Shown here: positions 1 to 11,109 of the stretch, in pieces | How positions within the stretch are numbered: position 1 is the first letter of the stretch | Layout of the letters: each line of letters begins with the position of its first letter | Assembly: GCA_951213105.1 (NCBI GenBank) | Contig: OX578137.1 | Location: 59,285,236-59,349,235, forward strand | Length of the DNA: 64,000 bases | Direction of reading: 5' to 3' | From: Amaurobius ferox | Taxonomy: Eukaryota > Arthropoda > Arachnida > Araneae > Amaurobiidae | Made by a program: the position numbers and the translations under genes | The notes under the pieces: model-generated | What the model was told of the DNA's origin: nothing | What the model saw: only the letters and a program-made list of their open reading frames with translations | Databases searched by the model: none

Positions 1-176
1 TATCCTTCTTCACCTACCACCAACCTCTCGGAAGGAATTACGGACCCACATGTTTAACATGATCGTATACCGCGTGAACACGGCAGCAGTTTTGGCAGTG
101 GCAGGAATCGAACCCGGGCCTACTGAGTGCAATTCCCGCGCGCTAACCACTGGGCTACCGCGCCTCCCGCGACTTT
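1..176 (-). mobile_element. SINE-A, tRNA-derived, head and body (cut by window edge)
   Basis: Read on the minus strand this begins with a tRNA-like head. An A-box-like TAGCCCAGTGGTTAGCGCGC (about 163-144) is followed by a B-box-like GGGTTCGATTCC (about 117-106), and then by the body shared with the copy at 44883: the 'gccgtgttcacgcgg' block, then 'cttccgagaggttggtggta'. The two pol III box motifs and the shared body define a tRNA-derived SINE, not a functional tRNA, because the body runs directly on without an acceptor end. The 3' part lies beyond the window start. Confidence 0.85.
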
Positions 177-927
177 TCTAACCCTCTTTTCTCTACATAT
201 GGAAAAAATCGAAAATTAGTCTCTGTTGTATTCTGTACTAAGGTTCCTAAATATACACGCTGGCGCAGCAGCGGCCATCTTGACTCCCAGTTGAACAGAT
301 GACTGTACACGTGGAACAGAGGATTACTTTTTCACACTTTTCTAGGGATTTAAAATTACATTTCAGACAGACCAGCGTTACACTACACTCAAAGTACTTT
401 GTCCGAATAGAATTTTCGAACTCGGTTGGATAGGGTTATTCTGGAATATAAAGAGAAGTGCACAACTTGGTTAACTTAATTTATTTACAATGAAAATATG
501 GGGCACATTAATTGCTCTATGAATCATTTAATTATTACCATATTGCATTTTGCAGAACTAAATGTAGGTGAAAGTTTTATTAATTACATAAATTAAGTCT
601 GTTTGCTTACTAACTTGTTGTATTTAACAAATTTGTTGAAAAAAATGTGTCAAAATTTTAGACAAATAATTAAGTATGAAGTTGGAAAAAAGTTAAGAGT
701 TTGGAATATATCATCAACAGAATAAAAAGAAAAGAAAATGAATTTAAAAATACCCTCACATATGCTGTACAGAACAGCCACTATAGAATTTCTTTAGAGG
801 ATCTTATTGTAGACTACGCTGATTTGTCGTGGAACGACCCTATGCTAAAGCCAATAGCAAACCAAGAATTTGACAAAACATGACCAGTCCAGTGCGACAT
901 TATTTGGTTAACACCACTACAAGGGAG
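177..927. other. No gene; one fragment related to an inverted-repeat element
   Basis: No coding feature is supported. The stretch near 240-310 (GTTCCTAAATATACACGCTGG and what follows) resembles both ends of the inverted-repeat element at 26986-27295, so it is probably one arm or a remnant of the same repeat. The 60-codon open frame at 701-883 has no recognisable motif and is taken as chance. Confidence 0.5.
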
Positions 928-1138
928 GGAGAACGTGGTCACGCAGAGTACGGCCACGTAATTTATGTAGGTCTGAAAATCCTTTCGAGAGGTTGGTGGT
1001 AGAGGAAAGAGAGTATGGTCCCTGTGGATGTCGCCCTCACTGGGTTCCGGTATAAAATAGGTGCCACTGACCAGGCCTTTCAAACAGATACTTTACACCT
1101 TCAGATAGGTTGGACGGTGTGGGTGGAAAGAAAAAAGA
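928..1138 (+). mobile_element. SINE-A, 5'-truncated copy
   Basis: This matches the body and 3' end of the full-length SINE at 44883: the 'ttcgagaggttggtggtag' block, the 'ggtccctgtggatgtcgcc' block, 'actgggttccgg', and a 3' end of the form 'taggttggacggtgtgggt'. The tRNA-like head is missing or too diverged to see. It ends in an A/G-rich tail (ggaaagaaaaaagaaa) where the 44883 copy has CAA repeats, so tail type varies between copies. Confidence 0.8.
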
Positions 1139-2065
1139 AACTTTAATTTTTGATCTATTTATAATACTTTCCCCATATGTATACTATACAATCTATTGTG
1201 GTTGAATAAGAAACATGGTTAATTCATTTTTGCTATTATGTAGTATTCCTTAAAAATAAATTTAAAGTGAAGAAACATAAAATCAAATAATGCAAACATT
1301 TGCAACTAACCTTACCCTGTTATACGTTATATAATGCATTTTTATTTTGAAACATTCAACTCATATTCAACATTATAATTTTTCTAACTGTAACCAGTGC
1401 AATATCCAGCTTTAACGGCATACTTGTAGATTTAAGATGCAAAAAACAGAGTGTCTCTGTACTGTATGAAGGTATTTTTAGCTTAGATTTCGTAGAATTA
1501 GGTCATTGGTCGAAATGTACCGTTACAAAACAAATGATAACGTCAAATAAAACGACTGTTGGAAAAAATAAAACGGCTCTAGCCCTTTGACATGTGAACA
1601 TTTTCCGAAATTGCCCATTTCGAATGCCATACAGAATAGCAATAGCTATCAGTATTTTAAGACTTTTCTGGTTTCATTTTATAGTTAAAACAATCCAGTG
1701 TAGATAAACTATGTCCCTTAAATAAACTACTTCAAAATTTAACCGAATTTTCCTTTGACTTTTGATACATAGTGTAAATTAACGTTTTGGAGGTGGAGTT
1801 CGTTACTGCATGTGCTCGGATAAAAATTGTGTGTACTGAGACTCGCCGCATTTAATGATATAAATTGTCCGACGATAGCCCATCTAAAACTCAATTGATT
1901 TTCTTTTAATTTGGATATATGGTGTCCATTAATGATTTAAAGTCCGAGATCGTATTTAAATAAAAACTGTACGTGCTATGCCTCTTTTACTGATGCGTAT
2001 TATCCAACAATAAATCCTCTGAGATTTAACCGATTTTATTTGGTTATGTAGTGTATATTAATGTC
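1139..2065. other. No gene seen; AT-rich intergenic DNA
   Basis: No open frame with recognisable motifs on either strand. Weak internal similarity between blocks near 1730-1790, 1895-1930 and 2025-2060 (each with a form of 'atatagtgtaaattaa' after an 'aaatttaaccgattttctttt'-like phrase) suggests an old degenerate tandem repeat of roughly 130-160 bp. Confidence 0.4.
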
Positions 2066-2381
2066 TGATATAATATTCAAATCACTTCGGTAAGAGCAGC
2101 ATAAAATAAAAAAATGATAAATTAATTAGATATTTTTTTAATTTTTTTATTTTATGCTGCTTTTAACAAAGTTATATGAATTTTATTCTTTAGCATCTGA
2201 TTGAGATGTACATTACATGTTACCGATGAAACGAAGAAAAAGTTCCAACATACATTAAAATTTTAAAAATATCACTTATTCCAAACTTATAACTACACTG
2301 TAAAACATTTACAAGCATATTCCTGAAAGTTTCAGGAGAATCAGCTACCCAAAATGGGGAGTAATGTTTCTGATAGTTATG

Positions 2382-2424
<43 letters not shown>

Positions 2425-2921
2425 CGCTTCTGCAAATGATAATTATCTGAATATTTTAGAAATGAAGTTGGAATGTGCATGAACGACTGTAATTGTGGCT
2501 TTTCTAAACAGATTGTCAAAATTTTCAGAAAAAGTAGCTGAAAAAAATATAAGCAAAAGTTGGAAAATGTTTCACAGTGTATCAGTATAAAATTTATGGG
2601 ACTTATATAATATTCAAATCACTTCGTTAAGAGCAGCATAAAATAAAAAAATGATAAATTAATTAGATATTTTTTTAATTTTTTTTATTTTATGCTGCTT
2701 TTTACAAAGTTATATGAATTTTATTCTTTAGCATCAGATTGAGATGTACGTATAATGTTACATGTTACCGATAAAACGAAGAAAAAGTTCCAACATACAT
2801 TAAAATTTTAAAAATATATTCCAAACTTATAACTACACTGTAAAACATTTACAAGCATGTTCCTGAAAGTTTCAGGAGACTCAGCTGCCCAAAATGGGGA
2901 GTAATGTTTCTGATAGTTATG

Positions 2922-2962
<41 letters not shown>

Positions 2963-3155
2963 TTATATACAAAAATAACGCTTCTGCAAATGACAATTAT
3001 CTGAATATTTTAGAAATGAAGTTGGAATGTGCATGAACGACTGTATTGTGGCTTTTCTAAACAGATTGTCAAAATTTTCAGAAAAAGTAGCTGAAAAAAA
3101 TATGAGCAAAAGTTGCAAAATGTTTTACAGTGTATCAGTATAAAATTTATGGACT
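2066..3155. repeat. Tandem duplication, ~537-bp unit, with hairpins and TA tracts
   Basis: Two direct copies lie next to each other; for example 'attcaaatcacttcg' recurs at 2075 and 2612. Each starts with an almost perfect AT-rich inverted repeat (2096-2161 and 2633-2699) whose arms begin AGCAGCATAAAATAAA and end TTTATTTTATGCTGCT. Each carries a TA microsatellite at the equivalent place (about 2384-2423 and 2924-2961) and ends with the same 'tgtatcagtataaaatttatgg'-type block. Short open frames on the minus strand are duplicated with the unit and have no coding character. The copies differ by small indels, so the duplication is fairly recent but not new. Confidence 0.85.
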
Positions 3156-4699
3156 TGTCGTTAAACATTTTTCAATCAAAAAACTATACAGTGACTGATT
3201 TTTAAAAAAAAATATATTTGAGTTTTTAAAAATTGTGTTTGTTTTTTTTACATTTTAAAATATGTTATCTCATTATAAAAATATGTATTTAAACATAAAA
3301 TCTTCAATACCTTAATTTTTTTTTATCTTATCCAATTATGTTAAATTACGACTTCACAGAAAAAATAAGTAGACAAAAAAAAACGAATTTGTGAGACATT
3401 TTAGACCGCAATCGATATTTTATCATTAAAGTACTCCAAAAAATTAGTTTTCTGCTAGATTAGAATTCCTCCTCCTTTATTGCATAACTTTCCTATTTCA
3501 TCCATGTCCAATTTCGAGTTAGTTTACATTTATTTTATACATTTTAGATGTCTTCCAAAGTTTTGAGTGAATGAATTCTTTTTTAAATAGTTACAGGCCC
3601 AATCCAATTAGAATGCTTATTTTCTTAACTAAGTATTCCGGTTTTAGAAATATACAAACGTATTTAACCAAATAAAAAAATAAACAGTAGTTAAGTTTCA
3701 GCTGTGTTTTACCGAAAAGAGGAACTTTATATTATCCTTAATTCCATTACACGAGTTTTAAGATTATTTTCATTACACAAGAAACAAGTTCTTTAGAAGA
3801 ATTTATTTTCAGTTTATTTCGAAATCGTCAGTCATTTTCTTATTTTTATTTTCCATTAAAAGACACAATAAAGGCGGACGAAATGATAAAAGGTAACTAC
3901 ATGCGACACCTACACACTTAGTAAAAGTTCGAAGTATCAAAAAGCGTTTTAAATTTAAACATAAAAATGGCGCCTATTTTGCATTTTTTAGATAAATCAA
4001 TTGATTAACATTATTTTTCAATTCTTTAATTTAGAGATAAGCCTACAATCTATTATAGTATTTGAAGCATAACTCGGCTACCCTAGTTACCACAGTGAAA
4101 TAAAAACTATAAATAAATTCCTCGATAAAATATAAAAAAATTGTCTGCAGAAACTATAATTTAGAACATCTTAAGAGCGGTTAGATGCACCCCATTAGAG
4201 TTGATCAAGAAAATTTAGGACATATTTTCTGAGCATGATGGTATAAAAACGAATTTTGAGCGCCTAATTGTTCGCGAGTTACAGCTAAAAAGAATGTTAG
4301 AAAATAAATATCCCTGATTTATAAATTTATCTAACAAAATTTCTACAACTTGTATTTTTCTCATTACTTGTAAGCATGTTCCACGTATATGTAAAGTTTG
4401 CAAGTTGTACACTTTTCTACCTTGAGCAGTTTTCGCTGTGTAATTAATGCCTTAGTCAGTCTTCAGTCTGACTCAGCTGTCTTGCATAGATAAAGGCATA
4501 TAACTCAGCGATTTATAAATTATTAGGACAAAATTCCATAATTTTAAATTTTTCTCAATAACTGTAAGTCAAGGTCGGTGTGTATGCAAAATTTCAAGTT
4601 TCTACCTTCAATAGTTTGGACAATGTATTTGTCCCTTAATCAGTTAGTCAGTCATGCCTCATTCAGCTGTATGTATTTATCTGTAATAATAAAGACAGG
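3156..4699. other. No gene seen; AT-rich intergenic DNA
   Basis: No motif-bearing frame. Phrases near 4290-4440 and 4500-4640 ('actgtaag', 'tttctacctt', 'cttagtcagtc', 'tcagctg') recur with a spacing of roughly 190-200 bp and suggest a degenerate two-copy tandem repeat. Confidence 0.4.
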
Positions 4700-4745
4700 T
4701 GCCTGTTGTCGTCGTTTAGACCCAGACCGTCCGACCTACCAGAAT
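4700..4745 (-). mobile_element. SINE-A 3'-end fragment (antisense)
   Basis: On the minus strand this reads as the SINE 3' end, 'ggtaggtcggacggtctggg' followed by a short tail (gttgtcgtcgt on the plus strand), as in the copies at 44883 and 55178. It is 5'-truncated and directly abuts the TA/GT microsatellite. Confidence 0.75.
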
Positions 4746-5299
<554 letters not shown>

Positions 5300-6141
5300 T
5301 CAGTTATCTGTAACGTTGCCAATTATAACTTGAATCGAAGATGTTGTCAAAATCCCTTTTAAAAGCATTGTCAAATTTATTATACAGAGTATGTAACAAT
5401 GACGTAGGAATTCAAGAGGATAGAGCTGTACTATAGCCTCCTTGATAAAAACAGTATCACTTTTGATACGATCCGCAGTATAGGTATGCATACGAGCATT
5501 ACGTATGAAATGATTCAGTACAATATTACGAAAAATCATGTGACTCAAATTAGAATTCCAATTTATTATATAATGTATATTGATCTTGAATTGGCGTCTT
5601 TTATCGTATATCTTCGTATACGTAGTACTTCCATTTGAAAAATGAATACTTATATCCAGATAATTGATTTCTTTTGTCGTATTATCAGGAGTTTCCAACA
5701 AAGTTAAATTCGTAGGATAGAAAGTGAAATCAAAGTTGATATTGGTTTGTTGCTGTGCAATAAGGATGTCATCGACAAATCTAAAGTATGGTACTCATTT
5801 AATATGTGAGTACCTTTTTCGTAATGATGGAGGTAAGGATTTGCTAATAATGATGAGCATCCACCTCCCATTGGCACACCTTTAATTTGTCTGAAGAAAT
5901 TTATACCATTAAATAAGATATTATCATACAATACGATATCCAATACATTTTTAAACTTTTGTAATGACACAATTTTTTGCATTTGATATAGATTATGCAA
6001 GCCGGTAATAATATCGTAAAGATCCGCCAAATTGATAGTATTAAATAGATCTTGGAAATCGTAACTTTTATATATCAAGTTTGTCGGTTGTTTGTTTAAG
6101 TTCCTTATCACATCTCCACTATTTTTTATCAATGCACTCAA
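5300..6141 (-). pseudogene. Reverse transcriptase, palm/thumb half, Penelope-like copy 1
   Basis: This is the 3' half of an RT. Motif A is YDFQDLF (plus positions about 6043-6063; the Asp is the first catalytic residue). Motif B is KGVPMGGG (about 5861-5885). Motif C is FVDD (5768-5779), carrying the second catalytic Asp pair. Further on come a YLDI block, a KRRQF block and an NLSHMIFRNIVLNHF block, all with counterparts in copy 2 (YVDD, FLDL, NSIQLFRNIILNQLF). One frameshift between motifs B and C (near 5790-5820) puts motif C in a different frame from motif B, so the gene is dead. The N-terminal homology begins within a few residues of the inversion point at 6141. RT identity is strong; placement in the Penelope-like group rests on the motif style (GVPMGG, PKLHK in the partner half) and the linked nuclease. 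Confidence 0.85.
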
Positions 6142-6167
6142 TTAAATGCATATTATATGCACTCAAT

Positions 6168-7610
6168 CTAAGGATCAATCTCCACAGAAGTCAAGTCAAA
6201 CTCTATAATAATAAATCTGCACTTCATTCAAATTTAGAATTAAGCCACTTTAGACTACATGGCTTTGATGATATTAGTATAAAAATAATAGATTTTGTGT
6301 CTAACCATGACGAAAGGTTATGGTGGGAGAACGTTCACATTAGTCAATTTGGAACAGCCTTTCCATATGGACTTAATTCATTACTTTATAAATAAAATCA
6401 TGATTTGGATTTATGCAGAAATGGTAAGATACTATCGACTAAGCCTCAAAGAAACGGCTATACTGTTACTAGACATCATCGTGGCAATCGATCTCATCGC
6501 TATTCTTATATTAATACTATAGTAAAAATAGATGCATTAATCGAACAATTTTACAACTATCAATATATGAAGACAAATTGGATCAAAAATACTGTTTATG
6601 GTATTCGTAAACGTTACCTATATCGCATATGGCACTATTACAAAAACAAACATTTTGAAGTTGCACCACTTGATAAGTCCGATATTGTCATCAACTGGTT
6701 TGCTATATTTCTCGATATGATACAATTGAGAGCATCTCAATGGAACATCAACCTGAATGGCGAAACACTTCCTAAGCAAAATAAATAGTACTTTATAGCT
6801 ACTTTTAGTAATAAAGCTTTTAATAATATCCCATTTAAACGAATATTTAATCTTCAACAAATGCATTTTCCCATATCTAATACGAAAGTCTGTTTGTCAT
6901 ATCGTTATGTTGTACCAGTAGGACGTAAAGTTTTTAATTATAACAAAATCAGTAAAAATCTGCATCTATATGGAAATACGATATGTAATTGTACATCTAG
7001 CCAATATGTCGATGGTGATCTGGGACATATTGTTACGGGTGACTTGGGTGTAATTACTGATAAGCACCTACGTGATGCATTTAAATTAGGAGCAAAATAC
7101 TGTATACGGGAATTTAGCAAGATTGAAATTAGATTTGGTAAAGAGTTGAAGAATTTTATCTATAGAATGGCGGTCAGATACAGTATGCCATTAATTTCTT
7201 TTGACGAATGGCGTGATCACATCATGTCAAACTTTCAACGTTTTTATAATCCATCATATGATCATCAAGAAAATGGCACGATAAACAGACACACTCTGGA
7301 GGAGTTATGGAATAAATATGCTATTACATACACGGACAAAGTAGCTTCAAATTTTACATTTACATGTCTCTCATACTATATAGAACTCCTTCATAAAAGT
7401 TATAAAGACGAAGAGATATATCAAAAGCTGAGTGTACCACAACAAAAAATGGAAAATCGTATAAGGGCTCTATATAAACGTATAGGAATCAATCTACAAC
7501 ATATACGTTACCCTTATTTAGTCATGATTCCCAAACTTCACAAAAATCCTGTGAGGTTTCGCCCAGTCACAGTTGCATTTAAGGCTTATAAAACTACAGC
7601 AAATACGCAG
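6168..7610 (+). pseudogene. Nuclease remnant + linker + RT start, Penelope-like copy 1 (inverted segment)
   Basis: One reading frame runs the whole length, broken only by TAA at 6393-6395 and TAG at 6786-6788; the pieces on both sides are in the same frame. It opens with LRINLHRSQ, then SHFRLHGFDD and a conserved-looking DERLWWEN...GTAFPYGLN. This resembles the C-terminal half of a GIY-YIG endonuclease (Arg, His and Glu positions, 'P.GLN' ending) as linked to Penelope-like RTs. The GIY...YIG strands themselves are missing because of 5' truncation. A basic Arg/His-rich linker follows (about 6440-6500), then a block CNCTSSQYV..GHIVTGDL (about 6985-7045) shared with copy 2, then AITYTDKVASN and the RT fingers motif PKLHKNPVRFRPVT (about 7525-7572). 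Homology to copy 2 stops at about 7610, where Helitron-like sequence takes over. Confidence 0.75.
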
Positions 7611-8266
7611 CTTATCAAGTACAGCCTTCTTGGTATGACGATTATGGGAATTATTGATACTTTCAATATATTACGTCATCTGTTTTATTTTGGCAAATTA
7701 CGTCATCTGTTTTATCTGTAAGATTTTTGACACTCATATTGTAATACTGGTAATCTTCTACTAACACGCGGACATATCTTCTAATCTACGACATTACAAG
7801 TAGTATGGGTATATCTTCCCATATAATTTTATCACTTTCATTTTGGCATATATTGGAATCAATTACTTTCTTCAAATTTAAATATTACGGGTTTATTGAT
7901 ATTTTCAATTTATACATGTAATCTACTAATACAGATTGTATCTTCTAATATTCACAAGTAGTAATGGTCCCATACAATTTTAACCCTTTTATTTTGCATA
8001 TATGAATTCTATTCCATATTTTTTGTAAATTTCCTTACAAAAGGGGTCAAGATGTTTTATTCTTCCGATCTACCTGGGAAGATCATTTTGTATAGCGAGA
8101 ACAGAGATTCTTAAACTTATTTTTATGGGCATCAAATAAAAAATTGTAACAGAATATTTTGATAAAAATGTCATTTAGTATATATAGTATAGGAATTTGC
8201 ACATGATTGTGAATTTTAAGTTCCTTTATGCTATATACGCCTTATGAAGAACAGGTATGCTGCTAG
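7611..8266 (+). mobile_element. Helitron-like unit 0 (3' part only)
   Basis: This matches the 3' portion of unit 3 (about 12955-13586): shared 'gttttattttggcaaat', 'ttattgatattttcaatt', 'cttacaaaaggggtcaagatgttttattcttc' regions and the same terminus, GAAGAACAGGTATGCTGCTAG. The 5' part is absent; the left edge is the junction with Penelope-like copy 1. CTAG at 8263-8266 is followed at once by the next unit's TC. Confidence 0.75.
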
Positions 8267-9702
8267 TCTATATAAATAAAATTGAAAATCTGTCCGTCTG
8301 TCTGTCTGTCTGTCTGTCTATCTGACTATCTGTCTGTCTGTCTGTTTGTCCCGTCATCACGAGAGAACGGTTGAACCGAATTTGATGAAATTCTGTGGTT
8401 AACCTGGAAATAGTCCCACTTGAAATTTAGTCTACGTTTGGAGTTTCTACGATCAGTGGTTCTCGTGATATTAGGAAAAAAACGACATTTTTATATGTCT
8501 CATCATCACGGGAGAACGGTTGAACCAAAGTTAATGAAATTTTGTTATTAACCTGGAAATAGTCCCACTTAAAATTTAGTCTATGTTTGGAGTTTCTACG
8601 ATCAGTGGTTCTCGTGATATTAGCAAAAAAACGACATTTTCGTGTGTCTCATCATCACGGGAGAACGGTTGAACCGAAGTTGATGAAATTTTGTGGATAG
8701 CCTTAAAATAGCCCCCATAAATTTAGTCCAAGTTTCGAGTATCTAAGACCAGGGGTTGTCGAGATATTAATGAAAAACGAAACATTTTCCTAAGAGTTCT
8801 ACTCCCTAACTCCGTGGTTTATCCAAACGAAGAGCTTGAAAATCGTTTGAAAGTGAATTAAAACCATATTTCTGCGTTTGATGGGGGATTTTTTGCGCGA
8901 ATTAGTCACTTTCTAAAAACATGAATTGTTTGAAAGATGATGTAAATGGGAAATCTATCTCCATGGTTTATTGTCACAAGCTTTTACTGAACAATGAAAA
9001 GTATAAAGAAATCAAAATGGCTATTTAATTCCGCAGTTTATGAAGAAAATTCCATATTATATCATGTTGCTCAGAAACGCAATTAAATTAAATCTGTATG
9101 TTAATTTTAATAATTATTTTTTCGATTTGAATTATAAATGGATATAAAAATATATTTTAGAAAAGAACGATTTGATTTTTCTTATAGCATATTTGACTGG
9201 ATAATATCAATTACGGTCTTCAGGTTTAAACATTATTATTATTGATATTTTCGGGGATTATTGATTCAGGGATTATTGATATTTTCAAGTTATTATGCAA
9301 TTGTCTTATTATGACAAAAATTGTTTAAACTCATATATTGTACGTTGTACGAGTAATCTTCAACAAATACACGGGTATATCTTTTAATCTACGAGATTTT
9401 AATCTACGAATCTTCTACTAACACACTGGCTGGCATATTTTTTAATCTGCAACAATATAAGTAGTACGGGGTTGCATATATTGATTCAATTCCTTTTTTT
9501 TTGTAAATTTGTTACAAAAAGGGCCAGGATATTGTATTCCTTAGATCTACCCGTGAAGATAATTTTGCATAGGGAGAACATATATTCTTAAACTTCTCTT
9601 TAGGGACAATAAATTTAATATTTCAGCAGAATTTGCACATGCTGGCGAATTATAAGTTTCTTAATATTATATACTCCGTACGAAGAACGGGTATGCTGCT
9701 AG
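8267..9702 (+). mobile_element. Helitron-like unit 1, non-autonomous
   Basis: It begins TCTATATAAATAAAATTG and ends CCGTACGAAGAACGGGTATGCTGCTAG-type sequence. A CCGT...ACGG mini-hairpin lies about 10 bp before CTAG, the hallmark 3' structure of Helitrons; TC at the 5' end fits as well. The first 60 bp carry CTGT repeats. After these come three direct repeats of about 150 bp (CATCAC at 8354, 8504 and 8653, each followed by 'gagaacggttgaacc'). No Rep or helicase frame is present, so it is non-autonomous. The next unit starts at the base after CTAG. Confidence 0.8.
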
Positions 9703-11109
9703 TCTATATATATATAATTTAAAATCTGTCTGTCTGTCTGTCTGTCTGTTTGTCCCGTCATCACGGGAAAACGGTTGAACCGAACTTGATGAAATTTTGT
9801 GAGTAGCCTGAAAATAGTCCCACTTAAAATTTAATTCATGTTTGGAGTTTCTACCATCAGTAGTTCTCGAGATATTAGTAAAAAACGAAATTTTCTTTTG
9901 TCTTACCATCACGGAAGAACGGCTGAACCAAATTTGATGAAATTTTGTGAATAGCCTTGAAATAGCCTCCCATAAATTTAGCCCAAGTTTCGAGTATCAA
10001 AGACCTGGAGTCGCTGAGATATTAATGAAAAACGAAAGTTTTTCCTAGGAATTCTACTCTCTAACTCCGTGGTTTATCCAAACGAAAAGCTTTAAAATCG
10101 TTTGAAAGTGAATTAAAATTTAATCTCTGAGCTTGATGGGAGATTTTTTGACCTAATTAGTCACTTTCTGAAAACTTGAACTGTTTGAAACATGATTTAA
10201 ATGGGAAATCTTTCTCCTTATTTTAAACAAGCTTTTACTTAATAATGAAAAGTAAAAAGGAATCAAAATGGTTATTTAATTTCGCAGTTTATGAGGAAGA
10301 TCCTATCTTATATCATATTACTCAGAAACGCAATTAATTAAATATGTCTGTTAATTTTAATATTTTTTTTCTCTTTGAATAATAAATAAATGGATATAAA
10401 AATATAATTTAGAAAAGAACGATTTGATTTTTCTTATAGCATTTTTGACTGGATAATATGAATTACGGTCTTCAGGTTTAAACATTATTATTATTGATAT
10501 TTTCGGGGATTATTGATTCAGGGATTATTGATATTTTCAAGTTATTATGCAATTGTTTTATTATGACAAAAATTGTTTAAACTCATATATTATGCGTTGT
10601 ACGAGTAATCTTCAACAAATACACGGGTATATCTTTTAATCTACGAGAATATAAGTAGTACAGGCATATTGGCATATGTTTTTCTATATATTGACATATA
10701 TTGAAATCAACTACAACCTTCTGGTATAAGGAGTGCAGGGATTATTGATATTTTGAATTTATTACGTCATCTCTTTTATTTTGGCAAATATTTTTAGACT
10801 TATATTGTAATACGGTTAATCGTCTACTTACACACTGGCATATTTTCTAATGTGCGACAATATAAGTATTACGGGGTTGCATATATTGATTCAATTCCTT
10901 TTTTTTTTGTAAATTTGCTTACAAAAGGGGCCAGGATGTTTTATTCTTCAGATCTTCCCGTGAAGATAATTTGGCATAGTGAGAACATATATTCTTAAAC
11001 TTCTCTTTAGGAGCAATAAATTTAATATTTTAACAGAATTTGCACATGATTGCAAATTATAAGTTTCTTTATATTATATACTACGTACGAAGAACGGGTA
11101 TGCTGCTAG
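9703..11109 (+). mobile_element. Helitron-like unit 2, non-autonomous
   Basis: Same ends as unit 1: TCTATATATATA start, CTGT tract, and end CGTACGAAGAACGGGTATGCTGCTAG-type with CTAG at 11106-11109. It has two rather than three of the roughly 150-bp 5' repeats (CATCAC at 9759 and 9907). The middle (about 10380-10560) is highly similar to unit 1 (about 9130-9310), including 'ttgactggataatat' and 'ttttcggggattattgattc'. No protein-coding capacity. Confidence 0.8.

Larger units (their letters stand above)
5300..7610. mobile_element. Penelope-like retroelement copy 1, internally inverted
   Basis: A single element is split into two oppositely oriented parts. The minus-strand part (6141 to 5300) holds the RT palm and thumb. 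The plus-strand part (6168 to about 7610) holds the region that should precede it: a GIY-YIG-like nuclease remnant, linker and RT beginning. Read on the minus strand the order is inverted 5' segment, then sense 3' segment, which is what twin priming during target-primed reverse transcription gives. Alignment to copy 2 shows only about 15 residues missing between the end of the plus-strand part and the start of the minus-strand part. The right edge merges into Helitron-like sequence at about 7605-7620. An N-terminal nuclease ahead of the RT matches the 'Naiad' arrangement of Penelope-like elements rather than classical Penelope; that subgroup call is inference. Confidence 0.75.
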
